Below are positions 5,308-5,589 of a DNA stretch of 5,589 nt, in pieces. Each line of letters begins with the position of its first letter. Within the stretch, counting starts at the first letter, position 1. Origin of the DNA: an uncultured Collinsella sp. (GTDB taxonomy: Bacteria > Actinomycetota > Coriobacteriia > Coriobacteriales > Coriobacteriaceae); NCBI GenBank assembly GCA_900556285.1, contig USOF01000104.1, forward strand, positions 1-5,589, given 5' to 3'. The translations under genes and the position numbers were made by a program. The notes beneath the pieces were generated by a model. That model saw only the letters and a program-made list of their open reading frames with translations, searched no databases and was not told where the DNA came from.

Positions 5308-5589
5308 TTAGCGGCGGGCACGGAGCTTTTCGTAGCCTTCGGCGAAGAAGGCGACCGTGGCGGCGTCGGCGTCGGCGGCGTCCGTCTCGGTTGCGGGGAC
5401 CACGCCGTGCTCGTCGCTCACTAGGAACAGCGCGCCCTTAAGCTGCGCGGGAATATCTACGCGCGTGACCGGGATGCCCTTGGTCTGGGCCAGCTGCTCG
5501 ATGAGCGTCGCCGTGCCGCACAGGCACTCGTCCGCCGGCGCCACAAAGGCCAGCTCACCGTCGTTGACGGCAGCGAGCAGCTCGGGCGC
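5308..5589 (-). CDS. Unrecognised protein, C-terminal 93 residues (5' end beyond window)
   Basis: The frame is open from the right edge to a TAA at 5310-5308. An internal GTG at 5544 is not a credible start, because the frame continues upstream with protein-like composition (opening APELLAAVNDGELAFV). I cannot name the family. The predicted pattern is alternating strands and helices: a strand ELAFVAP, then ADECLCG with a Cys-x-Cys pair, a helix TATLIEQLAQTKG, a strand IPVTRVDIP, a strand ALFLVSDEHG, then an acidic alanine-rich stretch and a basic end LRARR. A thioredoxin-like or Rossmann-like C-terminal domain would fit this order, but this is a guess. A GAC/GCC-rich low-complexity run encodes TDAADADAAT. 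It is co-oriented with the downstream two-component operon, but the 178-bp gap argues against one transcription unit. Confidence 0.75.
   Translation of the reverse strand, partial: APELLAAVNDGELAFVAPADECLCGTATLIEQLAQTKGIPVTRVDIPAQLKGALFLVSDEHGVVPATETDAADADAATVAFFAEGYEKLRARR

Overview
The window looks like one end of a draft contig from a high-GC Gram-positive bacterium. The most likely source is a gut Coriobacteriia member (Actinomycetota), perhaps Collinsella-like. That placement rests on GC-rich codon use, the gene set and the intramembrane-sensing type of histidine kinase. It is an inference, because no rRNA or other taxonomic marker is present. The first 37 bases are not genomic: positions 4-37 are the Illumina Nextera read-2 transposase adapter, and the insert begins at position 38.

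Layout, left to right. (1) Positions 38-1147, minus strand: the N-terminal 370 residues of a PcrA/UvrD-type DNA helicase, cut off by the adapter. (2) Positions 1148-1441: upstream region of pcrA, a 67-bp three-tier palindrome and the terminator of the next gene. (3) Positions 1442-2422, minus strand: uppP (bacA), undecaprenyl-diphosphate phosphatase, with a TTG start and an unusual acidic, low-complexity loop insert. (4) Positions 2423-2671: divergent promoter region. (5) Positions 2672-3109, plus strand: a single-domain universal stress protein with an intact ATP-binding motif. (6) Positions 3110-3404: convergent intergenic region packed with secondary structure, namely a 93-nt nested GC-rich palindrome, a strong probably bidirectional terminator, and two hairpins with identical 8-nt loops. 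(7) Positions 3405-5129, minus strand: a response regulator and histidine kinase pair in an operon, resembling the BceRS/GraRS antimicrobial-peptide-sensing family, without a BceAB-type ABC transporter in view. (8) Positions 5130-5307: upstream region of that operon. (9) Positions 5308-5589, minus strand: the C-terminal end of a gene I do not recognise, running off the right edge.

Functionally, the middle and right parts have a cell-envelope flavour. UppP recycles undecaprenyl pyrophosphate, which is the target of bacitracin, and Bce-type two-component systems usually sense drugs that bind lipid-carrier intermediates. Regulation of uppP by this kinase pair is a reasonable hypothesis but nothing in the sequence proves it. 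No CRISPR array, tRNA, rRNA, transposase or phage gene was seen. The least explained material is the three structured intergenic repeats.
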